Positions 18,300-28,388 of a DNA stretch of 64,000 bases are shown here, piece after piece (position 1 is the first letter of the stretch; the number at the start of each line of letters is the position of its first letter). Location of the stretch: the NCBI GenBank assembly GCA_012514145.1, contig JAAZAV010000026.1:1-64000 (forward strand), given 5' to 3'. The stretch comes from Clostridiales bacterium. GTDB taxonomy: Bacteria > Bacillota > Clostridia > Oscillospirales > CAG-272. The position numbers and the translations under genes were made by a program. The notes under the pieces were generated by a model. The model made no database searches. It had not been told where the DNA came from and saw only the letters and a program-made list of their open reading frames with translations.

Positions 18300-19637
18300 A
18301 TGTATCCGGTTTGGCTTGAATATCAGAGAGAGATGGGCGGCTGGAGCGACACCACTATGTCGCTGGGCGCAGAATACAAGCAGGCATTCGAGGAGGGCAA
18401 GGATGTAGAAGCCCTCAAGCCGGTGTTTGACGCGGTGATTGCGCTTGAATCATCCGACTCCAAGAAGCGGCTTGCCAACGACCTGTATGATATCGTTCAG
18501 GAACTGCCGATCCGCGAGGGCTATCCCTATGTGGAGCCTTCGGATCTTGAGGGCATCAAGGCAGCCCGTCCGGCGAACCGTCCGGTTCTGCCGGCGATTC
18601 CCGATGACAAAAAGCTGCTTGACCGTTTCCGCGGCGCATGGTACGGACGTGTCTGCGGCTGTCTGCTGGGCAAACCAATCGAAGGCTGGAGAGCTCACCA
18701 GATTATCGATTATGCTAAAGCCACCGGCAACTGGCCTATAAACTACTATCTCAAGACAGATGCCGAAGCTGCTGCAAGGGTCGGTCAGTCTCCCAACCGC
18801 TGCTTTATAGATACAGTCAAGGACGCTTCTCCCTCCGACGACGACACCAACTATACCGTAACCGCGCTCAAGCTGATAGAAGCCAAGGGCAAGGAATTCA
18901 CCCCCTCCGACATGGCTTTCGCATGGTTTAAAAACGCCACTGTCTTTGCTTACTGCACGGCTGAGCGCACGGCATACATCAACCTGCTTGCCGGCATCAA
19001 GCCGCCTTATTCGGCAACCCACCGCTCACCCTACCGTGAGTTCATAGGCGCCCAGATACGCGCCGACTACTTCGGGTATATCTGCCCCGGCAATCCCGAG
19101 CTGGCCGCCGAACTTGCATGGCGCGACGCCTGTATTTCTCACGTCAAGAACGGCATATACGGCGAGATGTTCGTCGCAGCAATGCTGGCAGCCGCCGCCG
19201 TCACCGATGATCTCCGCCTCGTTATCGAAGCGGGTCTGGGCGAGATTCCGGCGAACTGCCGCCTCGCCGAGGATATAAAGGATGTGCTGAAATCATACGT
19301 TGAGGGCAAGATATTTGACGTCGCCCTCAACGCCAAGTATTCCGAGAACAAAGACTGGTGTCTGACCCAAGCCAACGCAATGATAGTTGTTGCGGCTCTG
19401 CTCTGGGGCGAATTCGATTTTGCAAATACTATACACCTGTCGGTTGTTACCGGTTTTGACACCGACTGCAACGGCGCCACCGCCGGTTCAATCCTCGGCA
19501 TGCTCAAGGGCGACGCAATTGTTCCGCAGGAGTGGAAGGCTCCAATCTGCGGCAAGCTGCGCACCTCTATCGCCGGCTATGAACTGGTAGAAATCGATAA
19601 AATGGCGGAAATCACCCTCAGACATTCCAAGCTGTAA
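18300..19637 (+). CDS. ADP-ribosylglycohydrolase-fold family protein
   Basis: 'RFRGAWYGRVCGCLLGKPIEGW', 'DASPSDDDTNYTVTALKLIE', 'VVTGFDTDCNGATAGSILGM' metal-binding motifs of the ARH/DraG fold; RBS aggagg. Confidence 0.88.
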   Translation: MYPVWLEYQREMGGWSDTTMSLGAEYKQAFEEGKDVEALKPVFDAVIALESSDSKKRLANDLYDIVQELPIREGYPYVEPSDLEGIKAARPANRPVLPAIPDDKKLLDRFRGAWYGRVCGCLLGKPIEGWRAHQIIDYAKATGNWPINYYLKTDAEAAARVGQSPNRCFIDTVKDASPSDDDTNYTVTALKLIEAKGKEFTPSDMAFAWFKNATVFAYCTAERTAYINLLAGIKPPYSATHRSPYREFIGAQIRADYFGYICPGNPELAAELAWRDACISHVKNGIYGEMFVAAMLAAAAVTDDLRLVIEAGLGEIPANCRLAEDIKDVLKSYVEGKIFDVALNAKYSENKDWCLTQANAMIVVAALLWGEFDFANTIHLSVVTGFDTDCNGATAGSILGMLKGDAIVPQEWKAPICGKLRTSIAGYELVEIDKMAEITLRHSKL

Positions 19638-19655
19638 AGCCCGAATAAAAACTAT

Positions 19656-19693
19656 GCTCCCGTCAGAGCTATTCTGACGGGAGCGTTGTTTTA
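19656..19693. terminator. Terminator between convergent genes
   Basis: GCTCCCGTCAG-loop-CTGACGGGAGC-gTTgTTTT. Confidence 0.85.
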
Positions 19694-19700
19694 TATAAGT

Positions 19701-21512
19701 TTATTTAGCTTTAAGAGTAAATACCGTCTCGCCGTCGGCTTTTCCGAAGAGGCGCACGCGGTGCAGACGGTCGGTGCTCCACTCGCGGGTGAGTTTCGGG
19801 TCGAGAGGGAAGGTATCGACCTCGGCTTTGTCATATCCGCAGTAAACGGCATTGACTCCGGCGTCGGGCAGGGTAAAGGAACCATCCGAAAGCTTCGGCT
19901 CCTCGGAGCACATCAGCGAGAGAACAAAACTGCCATCACCGCCGAGTTTGACTTTATCTGTTACCAGGAAACCTTCATCATCGAGCTTAACCGTGCGGAT
20001 ATAAGAAATAATCTCAGCCTCCGACGGGTAGGCAGCTTTCAACTCCACCGAGAAACAGCGGTCGCTGCATGAGAGCAGCTCTGCATGATAAGCTCTGCCG
20101 GGCTTCTGCTCACAGCCATTGATTTCCGGCAGATTGTGGCAGAGAGAGCGCATAGCCCAGAGGGTATAACGCTTTGAACTGAATGTTTCCTTACAGTAGG
20201 TCTCCACGCCCGGGTCAACAAACACCGGCTTGCAATCCTTGAAGAGTATGAAGGAGCCAACATCGTTGTGATTGTGACTCTCGGCGTTGTGACCGCCTTT
20301 TACGGCGGTTACCATGCCTCCGGCGTTTCGCGCAATCATTACGCAAAGACCTTCGTAGAAGATGAAATCCGGGGCATCGTATTTCAAAGGCTCGGGGGCA
20401 GGCTCATACATGTTCATGACGGCGCGCCAGAGAGTGTGGCTGTGGTGCCAGCCTCTGGGTCTGTCATTTCTTGCAGCCATTGCCGTGAGCTTGTCTGAGC
20501 CGGTAACTCTGCCCATACGCGCCAACAGCGCAGAATCGCAGCCTAAAATATGCGGTGCATCCGCGAAGTTGGCATAAATATTTCCGCAGAGATTGAAATC
20601 GGCAATATACTCGCACATGCGGCGCAGGAAGGGATCTTTAACGAGAGAAACACTGCCGCCGGTCAGCTCGGAAATCAACTCGACACAGTCAAAATAGGAT
20701 GCACCGGCAACTCCCCAGTAGCTGGGACCTTCATCGCAGCCGCCGTCGGAGGGATAATCTTTTGTAAAACGGTCGATATAGGTAACGGAACGAATTACGG
20801 CTTCTTCGCGTTTTCCGTCGTCCGACTCGCAGAGCATAATTGCGAACAGTACATTCGAGACGATCCAGGGTGTCCAGTTGTTGAGGGCTCTCCCCTCGTT
20901 GCCCTTCCACCAGCAGGTGCCTTCAAAATCATTGAGATAACCGTGGAAAATACGCTTTTCAATGAGTTTCTTGAGACGAGAACGAATAACCGGCGTCACA
21001 GGATCAAGTACCTTGCCGCCGAAGTACCACACATAAGCCATCGCCGCGCCGGTCATGGCCGAGAAGAGATCTATGTTGCGCACATCGTCATCCTCGTCAA
21101 GCATGAATGCGTCGGGCAGGCAGTTTATGGGGTTGCCGTGATCCGGATGGTTATGAGCCGGTATGACCCAGGTGGATTCCTCGCAGATTGCCCAGATGTA
21201 GTCAACCAGCAGGTCGGTGAATCGCCCTTTGCCCTCGGTCAGTTCGGCGGTGAGCAGAGTGGTCGCTGCGGCTCTGCGGGCGAAATAGGGTCCTTCATAG
21301 TTTGAGCGGTTGCCGTTGCGATAATACTCCATGTATAGGGTAGCCGGCAGTTCCGGAACCGGCTTGCCGAGATATGCCTCGGCAGCGGCTATAGAGTTGG
21401 GAGTGCTGATCTCCTTGTTCGCAGCCGGAGTGCCGGCAAACGGAACGAATTCGGCAAAGGGTATCAGTTTGCCGCGTACGGTGAGATTGTTGTCTTCGTA
21501 GAGCTTTGGCAT
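19701..21512 (-). CDS. Heparinase II/III family protein
   Basis: 'VKGGHNAESHNHNDVGSFILFKDCKPVFVDPGVETYCKETFSSKRYTLWAMRSLCHNLPEINGCEQ' typical heparinase II/III C-terminal domain; start at MPKLY (21512) with RBS ggaggag. Confidence 0.85.
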   Translation of the reverse strand: MPKLYEDNNLTVRGKLIPFAEFVPFAGTPAANKEISTPNSIAAAEAYLGKPVPELPATLYMEYYRNGNRSNYEGPYFARRAAATTLLTAELTEGKGRFTDLLVDYIWAICEESTWVIPAHNHPDHGNPINCLPDAFMLDEDDDVRNIDLFSAMTGAAMAYVWYFGGKVLDPVTPVIRSRLKKLIEKRIFHGYLNDFEGTCWWKGNEGRALNNWTPWIVSNVLFAIMLCESDDGKREEAVIRSVTYIDRFTKDYPSDGGCDEGPSYWGVAGASYFDCVELISELTGGSVSLVKDPFLRRMCEYIADFNLCGNIYANFADAPHILGCDSALLARMGRVTGSDKLTAMAARNDRPRGWHHSHTLWRAVMNMYEPAPEPLKYDAPDFIFYEGLCVMIARNAGGMVTAVKGGHNAESHNHNDVGSFILFKDCKPVFVDPGVETYCKETFSSKRYTLWAMRSLCHNLPEINGCEQKPGRAYHAELLSCSDRCFSVELKAAYPSEAEIISYIRTVKLDDEGFLVTDKVKLGGDGSFVLSLMCSEEPKLSDGSFTLPDAGVNAVYCGYDKAEVDTFPLDPKLTREWSTDRLHRVRLFGKADGETVFTLKAK

Positions 21513-21557
21513 TATTTCTCCTCCATTACATATGTGCTGCACCGGCATCGGGCAGGC

Positions 21558-23414
21558 TTATTTTATTTCTGCGCGCTTGAAAGTGGGTACAAGTTTCATC
21601 AGCTCCCGCTCTATTACTTCAGGGGCGGGATTGCTTTGAGCGATCTCCCCAAGTTCCGAAAGAGCATGGAAGAATTCGGACGGGTCGAGTATAGTCGGAC
21701 GACCGATAAAAATCTTCTTATTGTCGGTGCTGCGAAGCTTTTCCTCGGACATTAAAAGTTCCTCATACAGCTTTTCGCCGGGACGTAGACCCACATATTC
21801 AATCTTTATATCCTTATCCGGAACAAGACCGGACATCTTGATGAGCTGGCGGGCAAGAGTGTCTATTTTGATCGGACTTCCCATGTCAAGTACGAATATT
21901 TCGCCGCCCTTAGCCATCTTGCCGGCAGCTAAAACTAACTGCGCTGCTTCGGGGATTGACATAAAGAAACGCGTAATCTCAGGATGAGTGACTGTCACCG
22001 GACCGCCTGCAGCTATCTGCTTTTTGAAAAGCGGGATAACCGAGCCGTTCGAACCCAGCACATTTCCGAAACGCACTGCGGCAAATGTGGTACCGATCGA
22101 TTCGCACGCCAAGGCCTGGATAACCATTTCACAGAGCCGCTTTGAGGCTCCCATTATATTTGTGGGGTTGACTGCCTTGTCGGTGCTGATGAGAATGAAG
22201 TTTGATACCCCTGCTTCCAGAGCGGCGCGGGCGGTATTATAAGTGCCGAAGATGTTGTTCTTGACAGCTTCCTGCGGTGAAGTCTCCATCAGCGGTACAT
22301 GCTTGTGTGCCGCGGCGTGAATTACCAGCTGTGGAGCCTCAGCGATCATGATATCCCGCATACGCGGGAAGTCGCGTACCGAGGCGATAAGCACCGACAG
22401 ATCCAGACTTTTTCCGTATTTTGTACGCAGTTCCTGCTCAATGTCGTATGCATTGTTCTCATAGATGTCTACTATAACCAGCCGCTTCGGTTTCTGTGCG
22501 GCAATCTGACGGCAGAGCTCCGAACCTATGGAACCTCCGCCGCCGGTTACGAGAACTACCTTACCGTCAATAAAATCTCCGAGCAGTTCATCGGCAACAC
22601 GAATCGGCTCACGTCCAAGCAGTTCATCTATGGTGACATCGCGGATGTTATCGCGCAGACTTGAACCAAGATCCAGCTGTTCTATGTAAGGCAGAATCTT
22701 AACTTCGCAGGTCAGTTCGGAACAATAGCCGAGAAGTCTGGCGCGGGTATTGTAATCGGCAGACGGAATGGCTATGTAGATGAGGTTGATGTCATAATCC
22801 CGTGCTATTTCCGGAATCATGTCGCATGTTCCGGCAATATATACGCCGCTGACATAGTGGTGCAGCTTTTCGGGGTCGTCATCCACTGCCGCAACAGGCT
22901 CAAGCTCGGAGTATTGGTTGCTGCGTATCTCGTTAATAAGGTAAAGCGACGCAGAACCCGCGCCTACAATAAGCAGACGCTTCTTGCTTTTCGCCGGATC
23001 TGTCTTATTGAACGGACTATGCAGCTTGAAAAGCAGAATCCGCAGTATTATACACAAAGATGAGGAGCAGAGCATTACGATGACATAGTGGGCACGATCG
23101 AATTCCGGACCTATACCGAAGGCGCGATCCAGCAGGATCCAGAGAAGACCTGCTCCCAGTGTGTTCAGGTAGTATATGCTGTATTCGCGTATCTGTGCAT
23201 AACGCCAGAGATTCGAATATACACCGCCGGCCATGAATACTATGAGATATACGGCAGTCGGGAAGAGCACTCCCAGCGGTGTAATCTTGCCGGAAAAATA
23301 CGAGCAAATTAAATTTATAAGTATAAGCAGCAGCGTGTCTGAGGCAAGCAAAGCAAGAGTTTTATACTGCCTCAGCCGTGTGTAAATTCTATTGATTGAA
23401 TTATTCTTTTTCAT
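21558..23414 (-). CDS. Membrane-anchored nucleoside-diphosphate-sugar epimerase/dehydratase (CapD/PglF/FlaA1-like)
   Basis: Four N-terminal TM segments, 'LLIVGAGSASLYLINEI', 'VVLVTGGGGSIGSELCRQIA', 'STDKAVNPTNIMGASKRLCE'. Confidence 0.93.
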   Translation of the reverse strand: MKKNNSINRIYTRLRQYKTLALLASDTLLLILINLICSYFSGKITPLGVLFPTAVYLIVFMAGGVYSNLWRYAQIREYSIYYLNTLGAGLLWILLDRAFGIGPEFDRAHYVIVMLCSSSLCIILRILLFKLHSPFNKTDPAKSKKRLLIVGAGSASLYLINEIRSNQYSELEPVAAVDDDPEKLHHYVSGVYIAGTCDMIPEIARDYDINLIYIAIPSADYNTRARLLGYCSELTCEVKILPYIEQLDLGSSLRDNIRDVTIDELLGREPIRVADELLGDFIDGKVVLVTGGGGSIGSELCRQIAAQKPKRLVIVDIYENNAYDIEQELRTKYGKSLDLSVLIASVRDFPRMRDIMIAEAPQLVIHAAAHKHVPLMETSPQEAVKNNIFGTYNTARAALEAGVSNFILISTDKAVNPTNIMGASKRLCEMVIQALACESIGTTFAAVRFGNVLGSNGSVIPLFKKQIAAGGPVTVTHPEITRFFMSIPEAAQLVLAAGKMAKGGEIFVLDMGSPIKIDTLARQLIKMSGLVPDKDIKIEYVGLRPGEKLYEELLMSEEKLRSTDNKKIFIGRPTILDPSEFFHALSELGEIAQSNPAPEVIERELMKLVPTFKRAEIK

Positions 23415-23545
23415 TTAATATTCTTTGCACGATTCATCAAATCGCATGCATTCGTTAGTTATCAGAAACGGGATAACAAAATATCGTTAATTGGCAACAG
23501 TCGGAAAACGGAAAATATTGGATGAAGCACTTGCATACATTAAAG

Positions 23546-23574
23546 ATTCTACCACTTAATTTGTAATATTGCAA
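23546..23574 (-). promoter_or_regulatory. Putative sigma-A promoter TTGCAA-N17-TAGAAT for the CapD-like gene
   Basis: On the - strand: -35 23574-23569, -10 23551-23546. Confidence 0.5.
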
Positions 23575-23653
23575 GTAAAATCATGAATTTTTTACGAACA
23601 TACCCGAATTATAACGAAAAATCCTATCAAACGGTAAATCCCTGAAATCATTC

Positions 23654-23682
23654 TTGCGGTGTATTATAGGATGTGTTATAAT
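23654..23682 (+). promoter_or_regulatory. Putative sigma-A promoter TTGCGG-N17-TATAAT
   Basis: -35 23654-23659, -10 23677-23682, TGTGT upstream of -10; precedes the 23718 CDS. Confidence 0.7.
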
Positions 23683-23717
23683 CACGACACAGAACATCTG
23701 CGGAGGTATATATTTTA

Positions 23718-26700
23718 ATGAAAAAAATTATGAAGAACAGCTTCCTTTCACCGCCCGATATTTATCGCGGCACCGATTTCTGGATGCTTAATGACGCACT
23801 TTCGGATGATGAAATCCGCAGGCAGATATCTGAAATGCACGACAAAGGTATATGGTCGTTTATAGCGCGCACCTACATAGGTCTGAAATCTGACTATCCC
23901 GGTCCCGGCTTCAAGAGCAGTCTGCGCACAATCGTTGACTGCGCAAAAGAGCATGACATGAAAGTATTCCTGCAGGCAGGTTACATGCCCGAGGCGGTGC
24001 TTGATCTGCCGCCCGAATATGCGCTCTATTATCTCATATCATATAAAAGCGGGGAAGTGCCCGAGGGTACTGAGATAGTCGCATCTTTCGACAACTATGA
24101 CATTGCTGCGGTAAATTCTATGACATTCCTTAATATGTTCCTGCCCGAGGCAGTGCAGTTCTATATTAAGCAGAGCTATGAGGACATGTGGACAGACTTC
24201 CGCGGCGAATTCGGCAAGACCATCATATCAATCTGGGTGGATGAGCCAAGCTATGGCAGGTCGGGTATGCCCTGGATGCCGCAGCTGCCGGAGCTCTTCC
24301 GCGAGCGTTGGGGTTTTGATATACTGCCCCATATTGAATCGCTTTACAATGACCTGCCCGAGAGCAGCCGTGTGCGCTACTGCTATCGCATGCTGATTGC
24401 AGAGCTGCTGGAGAATGCTTATTTCCGTATGGTGCGCGAGTGGTGCAACACAAACGGCGTATGGTTCAGCGGCCACCTCATGATGGAGGACACAATGACG
24501 GGCACCATCGCCCGCGCAGCCCATACCATGCCGTACTACAAGTATTTCGATATACCCGGCATCGACCGTCTAACCGCCGGGATGAACTGGCGGAACATGG
24601 AAATAAAGGAGCCGGGTGGAAGAATCGCCCGTCGGCACAACGCCTATACCACACCGCTTCAGTGCACATCAGCGGCGCATCAGTCGGGGGCGGGGCATAT
24701 ACTTGCCGAGATGTACGGCGTTACCTCCCAGAATATGGCGTTCCGCGAACAGCGCTGCATGTTCGACAGCTATGCGGTGATGGGCATCAACCACCGCAGC
24801 GTACACGGCATCTTCTACTCGCTTCACGGCAGAGGCAAACGCGCCTTCCCGGTACATGTCAACTATTACCAGCCGTATTGGAAGGATTACCGCCGCATGA
24901 CCGATTATGTCTGCCGAACCTCCTGGTTCATCTCACAGGGCAGACCGGTGCGGGATATAGCGGTAGTTCATCCCATGTATACCGCATATATGTACGAGCC
25001 GGCGTCTCTGCCCGGCAGACCGAAGGTTTCGAAAACCGGCAGGCTTGACTGCGCCTTTTATGATCTGCTTTTCTACATGTCGCACGACCGGCTGGACTTT
25101 GAACTGGTGGACGAAAAGACCATGGCTGACTGGGGCTGTCTGCGCGAAGGCGGCATCGGGGTAGGGAAGATGACCTACAGAACCATGGTGTTCCCATATA
25201 TGGAAACTGTGGATGATACAACTCTGGCGCTGGTACGAAAACTGTCGGCTTCGGGAGGCGAAATATTCTTTGTCGGCAGGTTCCCGGACAGAATCTGCGG
25301 TGAGCTGTCTGACACTCTCGCTGATGAGCTGGCGGGTCTGCCCGGAGTCACGCTTTGCGACGGCTTTGCCGAACTCGCAAGAGCACTTAAAAACTATCGT
25401 CCCAACTATCTGGTAGATTGTGCTGACGCCTCGCCCATTCTCTGCAATCACCGCGCCGATGGCGATACACATTACTACATGTTATACAATTCCGACTGTG
25501 CAGAGGGGCGAACAGGGCGATTCATACTCAATGGCAGCTATCGCGTGACGCTGTACGATGCCGCCGACGGAAATACAAGGGCACTCCCGGCTCAATACGA
25601 TGCGGGCAATACCTTTGTGGATATTGAAATCCCCGAAGGTAGCTCAATTCTCCTCCGTGCCGACGGGATTGCCTGTAATGAAGCTCAATCTGAAGTTCAT
25701 GATATGCCGCTCGAAACGGTGCGGCGCCTGTCATGCAGAGATTTTGAGTATAAACGTCATGAGGACAACTGTCTGCTGCTGGAGTTCGCCGAATATAAAG
25801 CGGGTGACGCTCCATACTCGCCGCCGATGCCCGTTATGGCGATTCACGAGCAGCTGACGGCAAAGGAATACAGGGGACCTCTGACTCTGAGATTTACTTT
25901 CACATCCGAGAAAGTGCTGACCGGCCTGAAACTGGCGTTGGAGGACGCTGAACAGCATGAGATATTCCTCAACGGCGAGCGTGCCGAAAATATACCCGAG
26001 GGATACTATTTCTCGCGTTCCTTTGAAACTGTAAAACTGCCCGACAGCTGCCGTGTCGGTGAGAATGAGCTGATTCTCAAGCGCGAATTTGTGCCGCTGT
26101 CAAAATACAAATCGGCGATAACTTCGCTGTTTGAGCATCAGAAGGGATGCGAACTTGAATCGGCGTATCTGCTGGGAGATTTCGCGGTAATCGGGCAGCC
26201 CGAGCCGACCTTCAGCGGCTGTCTGAGATATGACCGGCGCTTTATACTCGGCGAAGAGAATTCAACGGTCGGCAGCGAGCTTACCTCTGCGGGCTATCCC
26301 TTCTATACCGGGAGTTTTGAGCTGACGACAAATTTCAACATGACCGCTGACGAACTGGCAAAGCCCGAAGTCGTACTGCGTACATCCTTCATCAATGCTG
26401 CTATCGCTGATGTGGCGGTGAACGGGAAATCAGCCGGCAAGCTGCTCTGGGCACCCTATGAGATTGATATTCGTCAATACCTGAACGAGGGCGTGAACAA
26501 CCTGACCCTGACCTTGACAAACACTCTGCGCAACCTGCTTGGACCCTATCACCGTCCCGAGGGCGAGGTTGGCAATCTCTTCGGAGGCGGCTATACCAAC
26601 CCCAATAAACCCTGGACCGGTGGTACCACAGACTCCGAATGGTTCCTTTACCGCGAACCCGACACAGCCGAATGGGCTGAAGGCTATCTTCAGCAGCCCT

Positions 26701-26735
26701 TTGGTATTGGCGGGCTGACAATAGTAAGCAGATAA
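23718..26735 (+). CDS. Glycosyl hydrolase, GH106-like with C-terminal GH2-type beta-sandwich domains
   Basis: 'DFWMLNDALSDDEIRRQISEMHDKGIWSFIARTYIGLKSDYPG', 'ISIWVDEPSYG', C-terminal 'VNGKSAGKLLWAPYEIDIRQYLNEGVNNLTLTLTNTLRNLLGPYHRPEGE'. Confidence 0.75.
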   Translation: MKKIMKNSFLSPPDIYRGTDFWMLNDALSDDEIRRQISEMHDKGIWSFIARTYIGLKSDYPGPGFKSSLRTIVDCAKEHDMKVFLQAGYMPEAVLDLPPEYALYYLISYKSGEVPEGTEIVASFDNYDIAAVNSMTFLNMFLPEAVQFYIKQSYEDMWTDFRGEFGKTIISIWVDEPSYGRSGMPWMPQLPELFRERWGFDILPHIESLYNDLPESSRVRYCYRMLIAELLENAYFRMVREWCNTNGVWFSGHLMMEDTMTGTIARAAHTMPYYKYFDIPGIDRLTAGMNWRNMEIKEPGGRIARRHNAYTTPLQCTSAAHQSGAGHILAEMYGVTSQNMAFREQRCMFDSYAVMGINHRSVHGIFYSLHGRGKRAFPVHVNYYQPYWKDYRRMTDYVCRTSWFISQGRPVRDIAVVHPMYTAYMYEPASLPGRPKVSKTGRLDCAFYDLLFYMSHDRLDFELVDEKTMADWGCLREGGIGVGKMTYRTMVFPYMETVDDTTLALVRKLSASGGEIFFVGRFPDRICGELSDTLADELAGLPGVTLCDGFAELARALKNYRPNYLVDCADASPILCNHRADGDTHYYMLYNSDCAEGRTGRFILNGSYRVTLYDAADGNTRALPAQYDAGNTFVDIEIPEGSSILLRADGIACNEAQSEVHDMPLETVRRLSCRDFEYKRHEDNCLLLEFAEYKAGDAPYSPPMPVMAIHEQLTAKEYRGPLTLRFTFTSEKVLTGLKLALEDAEQHEIFLNGERAENIPEGYYFSRSFETVKLPDSCRVGENELILKREFVPLSKYKSAITSLFEHQKGCELESAYLLGDFAVIGQPEPTFSGCLRYDRRFILGEENSTVGSELTSAGYPFYTGSFELTTNFNMTADELAKPEVVLRTSFINAAIADVAVNGKSAGKLLWAPYEIDIRQYLNEGVNNLTLTLTNTLRNLLGPYHRPEGEVGNLFGGGYTNPNKPWTGGTTDSEWFLYREPDTAEWAEGYLQQPFGIGGLTIVSR

Positions 26736-26820
26736 ACCATGCGGTATCTTGAACTCGATATTACAAAAGTGAATGCGATTATCTGTTTAACAGTAATTAA
26801 CAAAGCCCCTGATTTTTCCC

Positions 26821-26849
26821 TTGACAGATGTTTAACGGTATGTTATAAT
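26821..26849 (+). promoter_or_regulatory. Perfect-consensus sigma-A promoter TTGACA-N17-TATAAT
   Basis: -35 26821-26826, -10 26844-26849, exact consensus hexamers. Confidence 0.85.
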
Positions 26850-26896
26850 CCCTTATCACATTTGATAATATCGGTAAAACAATAAAGGAGATCAAA

Positions 26897-28372
26897 ATGA
26901 AACGCAACATGACAATCTCATTGCTGCTTGTTTTGTGCGCTGCGTTCATATTAAGCTCATGCGGCGGCAGCGGTACTAAGACAGACACGGCAGTGAAAGT
27001 AACGGAAACGGCAGCAGATACGGTAGAGACAACAACCGGTGAGCTTAAACCCGATCTTCCTGACAGTAACTTCGAAGGCTATGAGTTCGTTATACTCGAC
27101 TCGAACGCCAGCGATACCAACGGCGTTGACTGGGTGACATATGATGTCTATACCGAAGAACAGAACGGCGATGCGATTAACGACGCAGTCTATACACGCA
27201 ACCTCTACCTTGCCGAGACATACAATGTTGTTATCAAGGAGTTTCAGGGTGTTACACTTACTCTTGCTCAGAAAGCGGTTTCATCAGGCGACTCGATCTA
27301 CGATGCAGTAATGACTAACTTTGTAGCAGCCTCGACACTCGCCCAGAACGGTATGACCTATGACATGTATGACATTCCGTACATCGATCTCTCACAGCCC
27401 TGGTGGGATCAGAACGGTGTCGAGACCCTCTCGATCGGCGGACACATGAACTACGCAACGGGTGATATAACCTGTATCGTAAACGACGCAACCTGGACGC
27501 TGATGTTTAATAAGCAGCTTGCCGAGGATTTCAACTTCGATTTTTACAGTCTTGTCGACAACGATCAGTGGAACTTCGATCTTATGTATGAAATGTCGAC
27601 TCAGGTTTCCGCAGATAAGAACGGTGACGGTGTGCGCAAGTTCGCCGACGACCAGTTCGGAATTATCGCAACCGGCGACATTGCTCAGGCGTTCCTTTAT
27701 GCAGGCGGCATGCTAATCGCCGATAAGGATGCCGACGACCTCCCTGCACTTAAACTTGACGTTGACCGCATGGCAACAGTTGCTGAAAAGGCAGGTGCCT
27801 ATTGTGTTGATAAGGAGGTTATGGTCAGCAATCACCTCGATTCCTCAATAAGTACCGATAATCTGCGTATCGGATTCCAGGAAGCCAGAGCCCTCTTCTA
27901 CGGCGAATGTATGCAATGTATCAAGCGTATGCGCGAGTCCGAGACCGATTTCGGTGTCATTCCATGGCCGAAATTCTTTGAGACGCAGGACAGATACTAC
28001 TCCTTCGTACATTCTACCGCCGGCAAGTGCATAACTGTACCCAGCACACAGACCGAGCTTGAAAGAACAGGTATCGTGCTTGAAGCGATGGCTGCTAAGT
28101 CCAAATATACACTTACCGTTGCATATTACGATGTTTCCATGACCAACAAATTCATCCGTGACGAGGAATCCGCCCGCATGCTGGATGTTATCCTCGCCAA
28201 CCGCGTCTATGACCTGGGTTATATCTATGACTGGGGCGGACTCTATTCCGGACTTCGCGCAGTAGTTACTGGAAACACCGGCAACTTCGCCTCCAAGTAT
28301 GAGTCTCTTACTCCCGCCTTCAATGCGGCAATGCAGAAGACTGTAGACTACTTCCTGGAGCACAACGCATAA
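26897..28372 (+). CDS. Extracellular solute-binding lipoprotein (ABC sugar-type)
   Basis: Lipobox 'AAFILSSCGG'; SBP-like fold ('NDAVYTRNLYLAETYNVVIKEFQG', 'NDATWTLMFNKQLAEDFNFDFY'); RBS aaaggag. Confidence 0.82.
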   Translation: MKRNMTISLLLVLCAAFILSSCGGSGTKTDTAVKVTETAADTVETTTGELKPDLPDSNFEGYEFVILDSNASDTNGVDWVTYDVYTEEQNGDAINDAVYTRNLYLAETYNVVIKEFQGVTLTLAQKAVSSGDSIYDAVMTNFVAASTLAQNGMTYDMYDIPYIDLSQPWWDQNGVETLSIGGHMNYATGDITCIVNDATWTLMFNKQLAEDFNFDFYSLVDNDQWNFDLMYEMSTQVSADKNGDGVRKFADDQFGIIATGDIAQAFLYAGGMLIADKDADDLPALKLDVDRMATVAEKAGAYCVDKEVMVSNHLDSSISTDNLRIGFQEARALFYGECMQCIKRMRESETDFGVIPWPKFFETQDRYYSFVHSTAGKCITVPSTQTELERTGIVLEAMAAKSKYTLTVAYYDVSMTNKFIRDEESARMLDVILANRVYDLGYIYDWGGLYSGLRAVVTGNTGNFASKYESLTPAFNAAMQKTVDYFLEHNA

Positions 28373-28388
28373 TCCTATGATAATTCAT

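Noticed and set aside
20550-21305. 251-aa + strand ORF
   Set aside because: Antisense to heparinase II/III; no independent support.
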